From assembly GCA_026874595.1 (NCBI GenBank), contig CM049308.1:44029327-44093326 (forward strand): a DNA stretch of 64,000 nt, given 5' to 3'. Both the position numbers and the translations under genes were made by a program. Of this stretch, positions 12,232-25,724 are shown piece after piece. The notes beneath the pieces were generated by a model. It did not search any database. It saw nothing but the letters and a program-made list of their open reading frames with translations, and was not told where the DNA came from. Source of the stretch: Sipunculus nudus. Lineage: Eukaryota > Annelida > Sipuncula > Golfingiida > Sipunculidae. Position 1 is the stretch's first letter. The number at the start of each line of letters is the position of its first letter.

Positions 12232-14589
12232 AAGGCTACATTTCTGCATCTTGTAATTGTAAATACTTGATTATTGCTATTATACAGGATATGTGTGCAA
12301 TTTGACTGCAAGCATTGATTTAATATGCTGTAATAATTGTGGTGTAAGATCTTGTGCACTGAAATAATGAAGTTCATTGCTACATCTTATCAACTAAGAT
12401 CTCATCAGTGTGCTCAAGGATGTACACTTATCAGTTCAATCTAGGGCATCTGAACCCTTTGTAAAGTTATTTCCCATCATGTGACATAAATGCCTGCTCA
12501 ATCCTTTTCGCTGCACATGCTGGTAGTGGTATCCTGATGTGTCTCCCAAGGAATCCCCAGTTCCATCAAACCTGCTGCCTGAATGTGGTGTATCTGTATT
12601 TCCTACAAAAAGACATAAATAATGTCAATATCACAAAGGATGACTAAAGATAAATTAAAAAGTGTCTGATTGGGGGTGCAAATCCTGTATGGAAAATTAT
12701 GTTCAGAGGTGGTGTTCTGAAATGTAAATTAACCCCTGTTATTCCTGGAAACTTTTTTTCCACTGAGATTATTTTGAAAATCACCCCTTGACATTGGGAT
12801 ATAGCTGCCCTTGGCTATAAACACAATAAACAACAAACTTGGTCTGCCTTGCTGTATGAAGATTTACTGACACCTTTGAGGGAAATGGCATGTGGAATGA
12901 CATCATGACTACACTCCAAAGATGGCCATATATAGGTTCATCTGGTCACATATGTCTTGGTGTAAACAAATAAGCTATAAAACTCCATAAACCATTAACC
13001 CCAGAGTTGAATTTACACCAAAATCAAATCACCTGAGATTTTCACTGTACTGATCTATATGTAAAATTGCAATAACATCTGTAATGCAACTATTACATTA
13101 CCTTGCACACACACACACACACAGTGGCTTCAAAGGGGGGGGGGGGATGACAGGCATGGGAGGGTAATCAAAGTTAGAAAAAAGGAATATATATACCTTT
13201 GATTGTCTGTATGTTAATTCTAAATCATTTTAGATATGAAATCATAAATTGGACAAAAGTATACAATTCAGTTAATTAATATATTTCATTTGTAATATAT
13301 AATATATTCTCTGAATAGTGTGTGTGTGTGTGTGTGTGTGTTGGGGGAGGGGGGGTTATTACACTGACCATCCCTTCCCCCTTGCCAAAAAGTTTTGGGG
13401 ATATATAACCCCCCTGCCTATATTGACACCCCTGCACACACAGAGAATTGAGTAAAAACAGTAACCCTTGCAAGGTTATTGAAATGCATAAAAAATCAGT
13501 AAATTTTACTAGAATATATCTAGTATTTGCAAAATTATTCTTTTTAAATAATTAATATTATATATATGTGCATGTAATATGTGCAAAAATAAAAATGAAA
13601 ATTTAAATTTTTATAAAAAATTATATATTTTTTAAAGTCATCATTATTAGTATTGTGGAAATAATTTTACAATTTTTAATGGCATCCAGGTTGAGAATTC
13701 ACAAGTCACTTGTCAAATGACAGCTTTAATACTAGCAAGGTATATCAGTAATTTTTTTTTCCAAAATGAAGATTTTCAGATAAGAAATACACTGCAAGAT
13801 TGGTTTTTGCTTCCAGATTTTATTCAATATAGTTCTTAAATCCACAAAATATGACCACTCACTGATAAGTAATTGCATTTTAATAAATCACAGAAATGAG
13901 CTAGCTGGGACCCATCTTTCCAGGAAAACCTAGGACTGTCATAAAAAAATCAGTGCTTCATGCGTTGGTTGAGCGATATTTATTTCAGTGTAATCAATCA
14001 ACATGCCCCAATTAAAGATAATTGAGATGTATTCAATGTTAGAGTAAAATAAATATAATTACCAGTCATTTGTGCCTGCTCCCATAGACGCCTGAGACGG
14101 TTCATCGGATTCTGTGTTGACACGGCTGTCACTGTCAGACTCTGTTCACACTCCTTCGATCTCGCCTCGTCGAGCCAATGGCTCAAATCGAAATGGTTCA
14201 ATACCACAAGGATTTTCAAATCCTACATCACCACAATCACTTTCTGACATACTTCAGAAATAATTAAATTTAAACCATAGTCGGTGGACGCTTGGTTGTC
14301 ACTTGAAGCATTGGAAGTTTCATCGGATTGTTTACTTCGACCACCGCCGCGCCATGATGCTTGTGTGAGACGACTGCCACACGTGACGTCACGGATTTCC
14401 CCCTTGGCTTTCGGCAGTTTCCGGAGTGTATTCGGCGCGTCAGTTTCAAATGTCGTATTAATTGATTAAATTGCTAGATTAATGTTAAATGGACCATAAC
14501 ATCGTGTTTTGATACACAGAAGACAAGCATATGACCTAATCGACCTCCGTGCTGAGACTTGGACTTTAAGAGAAGAACCTGCGCTTGCC
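12232..14589. other. No gene recognised; microsatellites
   Basis: AT-rich sequence without a convincing coding island. It holds a CA tract (13106-13122), a G run (13135-13146) and a GT tract (13318-13341). If the THAP remnant was a transposase, its catalytic part should have been here and cannot be seen. Confidence 0.5.
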
Positions 14590-15057
14590 CAAACAACTGA
14601 GAGCTGAATTATACTCGATTTTTAATCATTTCGGTCATTTAACAGTAAACAAATATGTTTAGAGTAATATAGTTTGAGATTATAAGTGATTTTAATGAGT
14701 ATTTGAAAGTATATCATTGCATATAAAAACTCTCCGCAAATTCTCCCCGAATTCTCCGCGAATTCTCCATCTCTCCGCGGATTCTCCGCGTTTTAGACAG
14801 ACCCCCTAGTGACGCAAGTCGCAAAAAGTAGAGTACTTGTCAGTTGTACAAAACACTATTGCTTTCTTTTATTTTACAGAATAGTGGCACAATTCTGCAT
14901 TGACATATGCAACAGATGATAATTTATTAACCGATGCCAGTGTTTTGCTTCAAATTCGAATTTAAAAGGGTGTTTCGTGCATGGTGTTTCGTCACACGTA
15001 CCCGGCACACCAGTGTTTTGGGTGTTTAGGCGGACCCGTGTCAAGTGCCTGTGATTT
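14590..15057 (-). mobile_element. Right long inverted repeat of the 9.4-kb structure
   Basis: Intact partner of 5615-5958 plus 9077-9240. It contains the tandem TTCTCCGCG motif at 14735-14795, TTTTAGACAGACCCCCTAGT, and a GTGTTTCGT-rich stretch ending in GGGTGTTTAGGCGGACC. Confidence 0.75.
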
Positions 15058-15280
15058 CATGACATCATCACTACTGGACTTTTTGAACTGAAAAGTTAAT
15101 ACAAAGCAAGGACAATTAATAGCCTTTGAAGCGGGAACATGGTCTAATATCACACGTACGTGTCGTGTACGATGAATATCACACAAATTCACACTTGTCC
15201 GCCGCTTCACCGCGGTGCACGTTCTTTTATTTTAAAGCTGGTGTGTATTGCTTCGAAAGATACCCCACCTTTAAGTCAGT

Positions 15281-15290
15281 GCGCATGCGC
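15281..15290. promoter_or_regulatory. NRF1-type palindrome GCGCATGCGC, left arm
   Basis: The perfect palindrome GCGCATGCGC matches the binding site of the NRF1 family. It lies in the block that is identical in both arms, with a GC-rich neighbourhood (TTACCGCGGGCACCCGG just downstream), as in a TATA-less promoter. The same site is at 24601-24610. Confidence 0.6.
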
Positions 15291-15376
15291 ATAGGCTGGT
15301 TACCGCGGGCACCCGGTAAAAGTAAAACGATGCGTGTTGCCTGACGTACCTTTCATTGTGGACGTTAAATACAGGC

Positions 15377-16600
15377 TTCTCTCTGACAATATAACAACAA
15401 CAAGGCAAAATAGTTTTTATTAAGGTAATAAGTACCCATTTTTGTTATTTGCGTGTACTAGTCATTTTGTGGATTCACATCTGGCAAGAAGCGGAATCCA
15501 GGTTTTGACTCACAGCTGTGGTCAGGGAAGCTGTCGCCTCGGCTCAGGATCGTCTGGTCAGCGTCTGCAATCATGTGGATACCGTGAAAGTGAGTAGTAT
15601 AGCAAGTAAAACTTCCAGCACGGTATTCATATGAGAATCACGTTATCTTATCTGATTTATTTTAAATTAACGTAAGAATTATGAAATCTAGCAGACTGTA
15701 GAAACTCGGCAGTTGGGCGATAATACGTGGATTCATTATTGTTTATTATTATATTTTGTATATGGGGGGGGGGGGGGGGTTTGCAAAGTTCCGTCAGGTC
15801 GGTTTATTGCAGATACCAAATAACTGAAAATGTGTCAAACAATACAATAAATATTAATTAATCCAAATTTATTTGCACTGTAGATCATTTTATCCCAACT
15901 GATGGATCAAGTTTTTAGAACAGGACGTGCCTAATACTATAAGTATAAAGTAATAGACTTTTCCCATGAATAATATTTCATTTGAATGAAACCATATTTT
16001 TCTAGTTTTATTGTATAGTTTAACTTAATTGCATAAATTTTAATTAAATACAGTAAACTGTTTATTGACTACATCATGTTTATAACATACAAATGATATT
16101 TCATGTTCATTAATGACATCATGAATGAATGTGTGCTTACCATGAACTACTTGTAAAAGTTGTGGTGAGAAAATCTAAAAATTATACATGTTTTTGTGTG
16201 TGTTTCAGTTTATAAATATTATTTATATTTGAAATGAAATATAATATTGTATACTAGTATATATATATTATATTTCGACTTTTATGGGTTTTTTATACAG
16301 TAGTGTCTGTCATACATAAAATTAATATATTTCATATAGCGCCAACCAAAATAGAAAGTATCAAATCACTGTTAATTTTTTCACAGTGTGTTGCACTAAA
16401 TATTACATGTTTCTGTCTCCATTCCTGTTCATAGGTGCAAACTGTGCAAGGAATATCCAACTGAATTGTTTAATTAGCAAGAGAAATATGGTTCTTCCTA
16501 ACATATATAGTAAGTTTGTAATGTTTGTATATATGTGTGTACAATTGTGTATTTCATGCATCTTGCAGATCCAAAGGATGACAGCATAAGAAGCAATAAA
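15377..16600 (+). ncRNA. Possible spliced non-coding transcript unit, left arm
   Basis: Downstream of the NRF1-type site, both arms keep a block of about 200 bp ending GTGAAA followed by GTGAGTAGTATAGCAA (donor-like, GT at 15590). About 1 kb further both keep TTGCAG before ATCCAAAGGATG (acceptor-like, AG at 16567-16568). The frames around these sites are not open in both arms, so a protein is unlikely. This is a prediction from paired conservation only. Confidence 0.3.
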
Positions 16601-19358
16601 GGTTGACTAATCTTGTCATTTATACCTGTTGTCTTGAGTGCAGCTTGTTACAACAACAGTGGCGGTGTGAACTGACATGTATACCCTGACAGGTAAGAAC
16701 TCCTGGCATAGGCACAGGAAGCAACCATACTTACACGGTTGGGCACTAATATTAGTTTTATTCTTTATATTATATATGAAATTTACATACATAATCTGAA
16801 TATTCATATGCATTGGCAATGTACTGATAGTCCTGTAAATGAAAGTTACTGGTAATTAGCTGGGACAGTTCCTTGAATTCCCTCTCCCAAATTGTGGTTA
16901 ATATTTAAAATCTGCTGTCTGATTACTCTGATGGCAGAAATTTGACGCATATTTTGCAAAATATTCAAGGAATACCTTCTTTTGAAGTCAGTAACTCTTT
17001 ACAATTTTCAAATATTTAAGTTGGAAGTGGATCCAGTAGTAGGGTCCAGGGGTTCTGGACCCCCTGTCCCCCTTTCAAGCTGTCACAATATTTTTTTCAG
17101 AGTTATGGCCCAATTTTTGCACCCAGGACCCCCATTCCCCACTCCCCCTTTCCAGGCCTTTGGACTTTTTTTATGGATTATCATTAGTCCTCCTTGGTTG
17201 GACCCCTCCTTCTCCTAAATCTGTGATCTGTCCCCGTGTCTTGCTAGATGCCACCCCATTTGTTTTCTGTGTTCCTATATGTAAATATTTAAGCATAATT
17301 TCAATTCTCTTGGTAACTTATACAATTAAAATTACTCAAGTCTTTTTATTTTAAAATCATTAGGCAATATAAATATGAGGCTTTTCTTACAAGACCCATA
17401 CAGTAAAGTGTATGGATGACTACATATGGTATCCCTGGCATATAGATATCTGCACAAATTTGTCAGAATATGCCATCCAAGGGAGGAAATTGGGGCACCT
17501 CATTGCCATATTAACATATTAATATAAAATCATTAATATTTTTCATAAGCTAGATCAGAATAATACTTGATGCAGTAAACTCTTATGTCTTTAGCCTTCT
17601 GATCTGCCACTCATGATAAATATGAGTTCTCACCTGTCAGGTTTTGTAAAACACTAATTTAAACCTGTTGAAATGTTTATTAACTGTCTCTCTAAAATGT
17701 CAGACACAGTTGTTGTACAATATACATTAACAGACATTGTGTGTGTTTGTTGGGGGAGGGGGGAAGGTATATGACACAAACCAAATAAGAGATAATAAAA
17801 AATGATAAAAGTGATCTTATCTCATTATGAAAAAAATTCTTTTTCCAAAATGTGCAACTAGGGCTATGGGTATATACATCCAGGGGAGGCACAATGAACA
17901 CAATGGGCTATGAGTTATTTAAGATATCTTTAAAATCAGTCGACATGTTCTACTATAAGAAATAAGTTTATTACACAAATTACATCTGATCTATTACTTT
18001 CATCATCTTTAGGGTGACATCTTCTCAGAGATCAAATAAAAATGTTGTTAAAGATATGCTTCATTAAAAAATGCCTTCTTTTTAATGTTGGAATGTATTA
18101 GTAAGCATGTTCTGATAAAATCAAATTTTTGTTTCAGTCTTTATCTGATGTGCCTATGAGCAACCATCCTACCACAGACAACAATAACAAAACAGATATA
18201 ATTCACTATTTAAATTGGACAACAGATGTCAGAATTTTCTTTTGGCCATCAGAAACTTACTGATATAGATGACCACAAAAGTCAGCAAAGTGAAGAATAT
18301 ACAAGCCAAATCAGCCATTTCAAATGATGACAGAAGAAAATGGATAATTAGATATTTTAGTAATAAATACTGTATAAGCCATATTGTATCTGCAGATGGT
18401 TTATTAATTTAAAAGGGACTGTGTAGATGGTCCTCATAAACACCTACAAGATATTATGATAAATTGAGACTTTGACTGTTGAACAGCATGAATCTGTGAC
18501 ATAAATAATTATATGATAAATGTCATCTGCCGTAGTGTAAAAAATATATTTAATATCTGACTGGCTTAATAGCCAAGCTATTGATGACTGGTATAGGATA
18601 CATACTACATAGTCATAGTTGCAGCAAACAAAGTACAGTAAACCTAGCAACAGGCAACTGTTTTCTAAATGGAAGGTAATATTGAATCAAAGGTGCTTAT
18701 ATAGCAGCAGAGAAATGTCTGAACATTCAGTTATTCAGAGGTAGAGACCTGAATAAATTAATTTTAAACTTGCATATGATTCTTGCTTCACAGAACCTAT
18801 GGTCAATATTTCTGTGATGATTACATCAAAGTATTTAAGTTAATATGTTATTATTTAAAAACTTCATGGTTATCAAATTTTTATGGCATTCAGTTTTGTA
18901 AAGACAGTCATCTGCATTCAACAACATTTTCCCCCAAGGTTCTTGTGATGTGTTTTTTTACATGGTACTGTAAACCAGTGTTGTCTTGTCCATTGTCAAT
19001 TTCATCATCATCACTGTGTTTCCATTGCTTATATGTCTCCATCGGTGACTAAATGACAGGTCTGAATATTACCATGTTGACATTATGGATTTTGCATCAT
19101 TGTTGCATCCAGATCAGAGACTGGGCACTGATGTGATTGGCTGATGTATGTGTAATGTCTTGGCCAGTATTTAGAAATTAATGAAATCTAGCAATAAACA
19201 TAATATTTATTCTTTCCCAACATTTCCCAGCTTTCTAGTCATGGAGTAATCCTGTGGGCTAGTGGCTGCCATCACGGACAAGCTGAGTGTTCCCAGTCTT
19301 CTGACACTATGGCAGCCTTTTAACAAAAAAACACAATCATCTATTTTTTTGCAGAATT

Positions 19359-19390
19359 CAGCTGAATGCTATGGCTCATAGGCCACTAGT
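19359..19390 (+). repeat. Degenerate 3' terminus of a family A-like repeat
   Basis: CAGCTGAATGCTATGGCTCA then TAGGCCACTAGTTT matches in layout the termini at 28265, 32753 and 40135 (CAGCTGAGCG, a small GC hairpin, CTTGTTT). Confidence 0.5.
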
Positions 19391-21345
19391 TTAAAGTTTT
19401 CTTTAACTTACAAGAGAACATGTGCAAGATTCAGGACAATGTACAGTTAATTTTATCTGGGATAGAAATAGTAATTTTATGGTAAATATTAATTTGATAT
19501 TGAGCTCAGCAGCTATAACAATCTGCCACTGCCCAACACTACCTGCAGGAGGGAACAAATTGCCTCTGTTCACTGAGGTTGTTCTTGCGCATCATTCGGA
19601 ATGATCCAGGTGGTATCTTGCAAATTTACAAGTGAGTCATAGTGGCTTATATTCATGGAACTTTAAGAAGACTGCTTATTTTTATTTTTTTTTTGGGGGG
19701 GGGGGGGGTACTTCATTCCCTACCAGCCAGGGCATGAAGACTTACATTTCTGCCCTAACACTCTTGGAACAGATAAATTGTATTTTTAAATTTGACTACA
19801 AGGCAATCAATATTAATATTAAAATGTTCCAGAAGCAGAAAAGCTCTAAGTATGGATTTTTTGCAATAGCAAGCATTTGCAAATGAAAAATTGTTTAGGG
19901 AAATATTCTGACTGATCTATGAATTAGTGATTAGTAATTTGGCTTACAGTCATGTATTTACTTGTTTTAGACAACAAAACTTCAGGCACAAAATTCCCAA
20001 AACCCTCTGCTCATTAGGTGGTTTAATTGACTTGAGTCTTTAAAATTATCATGTGTTATTTAAAATACATGTGTACAGAATGTCCAAATTTCAAGACAAC
20101 GTTTACAGGTCTAATGCGAACCTGTGAAATGGGATATACATCAGGTGTAATGTTTCTATGATGATATGCTTGACCATTATTTTAAAAGTACATGTACTTG
20201 GTTAGGTAATATGTACAGAGCAAGTACACACACTAAACATTTTGAACCCAAGTACAAGCACCAACTGCACAAACGTTACTCCTGGCTTGGATGTACACAA
20301 CACAAAAATGATTGTCGGTGGCACCAGCAGTCACATGTGTAACAGGCTATCGAAGTTGAATAGACATGAAATTTTCAGACAGAGACTTCAAACCACTCTC
20401 AAACCAGGGTTTCCATGTAAATTTATTATCATGTGTCGTCTCATTGTAATTTGATTGTCACTGACTTTTGAAGATACATATTGAAATTAAATTGTAGTAA
20501 ATGAAGCACATCTTTGATTAATAAATTCTGCAATTGTTACTAATGTTATTCTTTTCACTCCATTTTATTTCTAAGATGACTACCCTTCTTTTCCAGAGCA
20601 CTTAATCTTATTTTGGCCATTTGTCTTTGGCAGTCATGAGACCAGGGAGGCATCATTTCTTGTTTATAAAACATACCCTTCAGATCATTAACCTACTGAT
20701 CATGAGGCTGCATGACACTCAGGGTTCACAGTTGATATGGGTAAAACCTATTTTACCCAGCCTGGACTCTTCTTGCTGCCTGCAGAGGTTCACAAAATGA
20801 GCTCTTGCTGCATATCTAAATGCGGTAGTGATACTTGTCAAGGTGGTGGTTAGTGATCAAACTCTTCAGGAGGCAGCTGAGCCAGTGGCTGGCCCTCGCC
20901 AGTGGTGTCACGGCGGGAAATGCAGTTATCTGGTCTGATGCATCCAAGATTGCTTCCAATGCAGTCCTAAACGGTGACTATCATGAAGTTCTCAGCGTTT
21001 TCAGGCTTCCAGATGATAATTAAATTTGATCACACCTATCCTATAGGTTTGTCAGATGAATGATAGTCATCTTGAGAAACATTAATCTGTAGTACCGGTA
21101 ATCAACTTCACTTTCCTGTGACCATAGCTCTGGGGTTCCTGTAAAAGAATTTGGATGAAATTCAAACAGTAATAATGAAAAACAGTACTGTACAGCATAT
21201 AATAAATTATTAAATTAAAACTTAATTTGATTATCAAATTTGTGTGGCAAAACACTTGAAGCTATGAAACAATCTTCCAACTAGCTGATCCTATTTTTTT
21301 TTTTATTAAACCAAATTTGATTTTTATTTTATAAAATGTATACAG

Positions 21346-21555
21346 ATGCCATAAAGTTCCCACTCCACAGGTGGATGGACTTGATGGTGGGTTAAATCAT
21401 GTTACAAAACCTCTGCAATTCTGTATATATTTTCCTTATTTAATAAATTGATGCTATAAAGTTCCCACTCCACAGGTGGAAGGACTTGATGGTGGGTTAA
21501 ATCATGTTACAACACCTCTGCAATTCTGTATTTATTTTCTTTATTTAATAAATTT
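21346..21555 (+). repeat. Two-copy tandem repeat, 105-bp period
   Basis: The unit ATAAAGTTCCCACTCCACAG..GGTGGGTTAAATCATGTTAC..AATAAATT occurs at 21351 and 21456 with few differences. Confidence 0.95.
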
Positions 21556-22995
21556 TATACGGTTGCAATAAAACTATTGTCCCCAGTGCTCAGGTGCAAG
21601 GACAAAATCCCAGGGAAAGGGGGAATGGGAAAACCCTTGCATATACATACAGGATATGAAATTTTAATTCAACAGTGCATACAGGAAAAAAGTTTATTCA
21701 TAATAATTAAATATTTAAAATCAGGCAGAGAAATGAAAAAAAAACAAAACAAAGCAAATCACTTTTATTCCTATTTTACTGAGGCAGGAAAATAATGAAC
21801 AAATGTTTGCATTAGATCCTCATTTTTTTATTTTATCAATTTTTTTTTCATGTTTGTAAATTTTTACAATACATTTACAGTATAACATATATATCTAAAT
21901 ATTCAAGTTGATTCATAATTCTAAATTGCTAATTTGGTCAGGTAACATCACATTATGCACATAAATGCATTACTTTTTTTATATAAAATATACCTTTCAA
22001 TCTACAAAACAATATCTGAAAATAACACTTGATTTAGAATTCACAATTCTAAATTGCACCTTCATTTATCCATGATTTGGCTAAATATTATAAAATTATG
22101 CTTACTGATGGGTTTAATTATATTTGAATTTTCTAATATTATTTGAAAGGAAATTAATTTAATTAAAAATGCTTCTTTTTTTTAAATATGGTTCTAAAAT
22201 AAAATAAAAGGTTTCCTTTGCAACATTTATTTATAAAAAAAAAAATCAGTACTTTCCAGACCCTTTGTACTGGCATTTTTTCATATTACAAATCTGGTAA
22301 ATATTTTGTCATTTTTTAAAATTGAAATGATTCAATATCTATAACAGGAACATTGACTTTATAAAAGTATATTAAAAAGTTATGAAAGTATGTTGAATCA
22401 TGGCAGTGAAAGGCATGTAATATCTGCTGTATATTAGTTACCATTATATTAGTAGATTAGTTAGCATATGGGGTACCATATGCAAGTCATCCATACTCTT
22501 TACAGTATGGGTCTACTTAGAAAAAGTCTCATATTCTGCACTGGTTTCTGAGCATGGTTCTCTTATTTCAGAAATCATTGCAGGTGGGCAACTTTTTAAA
22601 CTTTTTTGTTTGTTTCGAAAAAGGAGGGTTAAATTGACCCGCACAATGCCTGAAAACCATACCATTTTGGGCCTTATTGGTTTAAAATAAAAAAAAACTC
22701 TTAAACTATTTAAATTGCTCCTGCTTATACAAGGTTTGGCATTTATGTTTAAATATTTACATTTAGGAATGCAAAAAATAATGAAATGGCATCTAGCAAG
22801 ACATTAAGGCATTTTAGAGTTGTTCAGGCACTGAATTCAGAAGTTATTCCTTGTAAATTCTGCACAGCCTCAAATTACTACCATCTGAAAGCAGATTATA
22901 AATATTAACCACAATTTATAAGATGGAACTGAATGAGCAGCCTCACCTTTGACTTATTACCGGTAATTTTTATTAACAGGTCTAACATTACATTG

Positions 22996-22998
<3 letters not shown>

Positions 22999-23055
<57 letters not shown>
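22999..23055. repeat. AT dinucleotide microsatellite
   Basis: A pure (AT)n tract inside the right arm, absent at the matching place in the left arm. Confidence 0.95.
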
Positions 23056-23058
<3 letters not shown>

Positions 23059-23531
23059 CACCCCCTATTATGATTGCTTCCTGTACTACTCTTTGTAACA
23101 TGCTGCTCTCAAGATGACAAGATTAGTCCAAATATATGCTTTGTTTATGTTCATATGCCATCCTTTGGATCTGCAAAATGCATGTAAATCACAACTGTAC
23201 ACATATATTTTGTCAACAGTATAAGCTTTCTATGTTAAGAAGAACCATAATTCTCTTGCAGAACAATTCAATAGAAAATTCCTGGTATAATTTGCACCTA
23301 AATACTTGAAAGGAGTCACAATCATAAGTAATGTTTAGTGTGATACATGCACTGAAAATTTACAGTGATTCGATACTTTTTATTTCGGTTAGCAGTATAT
23401 AAAACTGTTAATTTCATGCATGACAGAGACTACAGTAAAAATAAAAAAGAAATAAAAGTACAAATATATATTAAGATATTTTCTTAAAAATTTAAAAAGT
23501 ATATTTAAACAAAATAAATATGGTATATAAT

Positions 23532-23565
<34 letters not shown>

Positions 23566-24600
23566 CATAAATACAATTATGTATGTTTATATATTTCCAC
23601 CACAACTTGCACAAGTGGTTCATGGTAAGCACACACAAATATATTTATATAAGTAGAATTAGAGATTCATGATGGAAATGATGTATCATTTGTATGTTAT
23701 AAACATTATTTAGTCAATAAACAATTTATTGCATTAAATATATTTCCTCTAAAAAATTATACAATCAGGTTAAACTATATATAAAAAATGAAATAAATAA
23801 TATATAAAATAAAATATAAACTATATACAAAAATATTAGAAAAATATGATTTCATACAAATAAAAAATTGATCCTGGAGCGATTTAAAAAAACTGAAATA
23901 GCCAAACTTGGGCGGGTTTGGCTTTGTTTATAGTTATCCTTCAACCTTTCTATAAGGCACGTCCTGTTCCAAAAACTTTATCCAAAACTGGCAACAATTT
24001 GGATAAAATGGTCAACAGTACGTGCAAATTTAGAGTAATTAATATTTATTCTATTAATCTACACATTTGCAGATATTTGGTATCTGCAATAAACCCGATT
24101 GTACTTTGCAAACCCTACATATGAAAAATATAATAATAAACAATCAAAAATCCACGTATTATCGCCCAGCTGCCGCTTCTAACGTCCGCTAGATTTCATA
24201 TTTCTAACGTTAGTCTAAAATAAATCAGATTAGATAACGTGATTTCCACAAGTATACCGTGCTAGTAGTTTTAATCTCAGCATTTTATTGCTATACTACT
24301 CACTTTCACGATAGCCACATGAATGCAGACGCTGACCAGACGATCCTGAGCCGAGGTGACAGCTTCCCTCACCACAGCTGTGAGTCAAAACCAGGGTACC
24401 GCTTCTTGCCAGATGTGAATCCACAAAATGACTAGTACACGCAAATAACAGAAAATGGGATCTTATTTCCTTAATAAAAACTATTTTGCCTTGTTGTTAT
24501 GTTGTCAGAGAGATGCCTGTATTTAACGTCCACAATGAAAGGTACGTCAGGCAACACGCATCGTTTTACTTTTACCGGGTGCCCGCGGTAACCAGCCTAT

Positions 24601-24610
24601 GCGCATGCGC
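24601..24610. promoter_or_regulatory. NRF1-type palindrome GCGCATGCGC, right arm
   Basis: Same palindrome and flanks as 15281-15290, in inverted orientation. Confidence 0.6.
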
Positions 24611-24917
24611 ACTGACTTAAAGGTGGGGTATCTTTCGAAGCAATACACACCAGCTTTAATGTATTGCCGCTCTGCTCCACACACGTTAGCTGTGACGTAG
24701 TTCACATATGTGCTCATACAATAACCTCAACTCCATATTAGGTGAGGTTATTGTTATTAAGTGCTTTCCTGTAAAACCACGCTCCTATAGGTTGAAAGAG
24801 TGTGTAGCCATTAATTGACTGGTTCCCGTCATAAAGATGAACCTCGAATGATTTTATAATACAAAAAATTCATCCAGACACACGTCGAGTTTCTACGCAA
24901 AATGAGATAACTACAGT

Positions 24918-24968
24918 AATAATAATAATAATAATAATAATAATTATTATTATTATTATTTAATAGTA

Positions 24969-25026
<58 letters not shown>
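24918..25026. repeat. (AAT)n-(ATT)n-(AT)n compound microsatellite
   Basis: (AAT)n runs directly into (ATT)n, which makes a long self-complementary stretch, then (ATT)n again and (AT)n. Confidence 0.95.
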
Positions 25027-25032
<6 letters not shown>

Positions 25033-25039
25033 TTATATA

Positions 25040-25451
25040 TAATATATAAGAGGAGAACCACGCATATATATGATATCTAAGAGGAGAACCTCGCATATAT
25101 ATATATAATTTATCTAAGAGGAGAACCAAGCATATATATGATATATCTGAGAGGAGAGCCACGCATATTTATGACATCTGAGAGGAGCACCACGCATATA
25201 TATGATATCTCAGAGGAGAACCACGCTTATATATATATATATATATGATATCTAAGAGGCGGACCCCGCTTATATGTAATATTTGAGGCGAGAACCACAC
25301 ATATATATGATACCTTAGAGGAAAACCCCGCTTTATGTAATATTTGAGAGGAGAACCACATATATATATGATATATAAGAGGAGAACCACTCTTATATAT
25401 CATATCTTAGAAGAGAATCACACATATATATGATATATAAGAGGAGAATCA

Positions 25452-25505
<54 letters not shown>

Positions 25506-25700
25506 ATCTGAGAAAAGAACCACGCTATATGATTTCTAAGAGGAGAACCCCGCTTATATGTAATATTTGAGAGGGGAACCACATATATATGTGATATCCT
25601 TAGAAGAGGAGAACCCCGCTTTTATGTCATATTTGAGAGGAGAACCACGCATATATATGCTATCTCAGAGTAGAAGCCCGCTTTTATGTAATATTTAAGA
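25040..25700 (+). repeat. Purine-rich minisatellite (AGAGGAGAACCACGC units), left block
   Basis: Units of about 30-45 bp: AAGAGGAGAACCACGC followed by a variable ATATATAT stretch and GATATCT. Unit length varies with the AT content. Sub-variants (CCCCGCTTATATGTAATATT) recur in the same order, suggesting higher-order copies. Confidence 0.93.
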
Positions 25701-25724
25701 GGAGAAAACATTGAAAACAGGGGA

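Larger units (their letters stand above)
15232..17440 (+). repeat. Left arm of a 2.2-kb inverted duplication
   Basis: The reverse complement of this arm lies at about 22464-24659. The first 145 bp (15232-15376) match the other arm base for base by eye. Similarity then falls inward, with indels and one-sided insertions (a dispersed repeat at about 17030-17250 here, an AT tract at 22999-23055 in the other arm). Collinear landmarks: ACTAGTCATTTTGTGGATTC, GAACAGGACGTGCC, GATCCAAAGGATG and the GTATGGATGAC end. No protein-coding frame is conserved between the arms. Confidence 0.9.
17441..22463. other. Spacer of the inverted duplication, no gene recognised
   Basis: Five kilobases between the arms. 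Open frames are short and lack family features. It holds a degenerate family A 3' terminus (19359-19390), a G run after a T run (19683-19708), and a 105-bp tandem duplication (21346-21555). Confidence 0.5.
22464..24659 (-). repeat. Right arm of the 2.2-kb inverted duplication
   Basis: Reverse-complement partner of 15232-17440 and nearly the same length. 24515-24659 is the block identical to the left arm. It includes the matching donor-like site near 24303 and acceptor-like site at 23171-23172, both on the minus strand, so the two putative units converge on the spacer. Confidence 0.9.

Noticed and set aside
13276-13473. 65-codon minus-strand frame
   Set aside because: It translates the GT microsatellite (Thr-His repeats) and a C-rich stretch.
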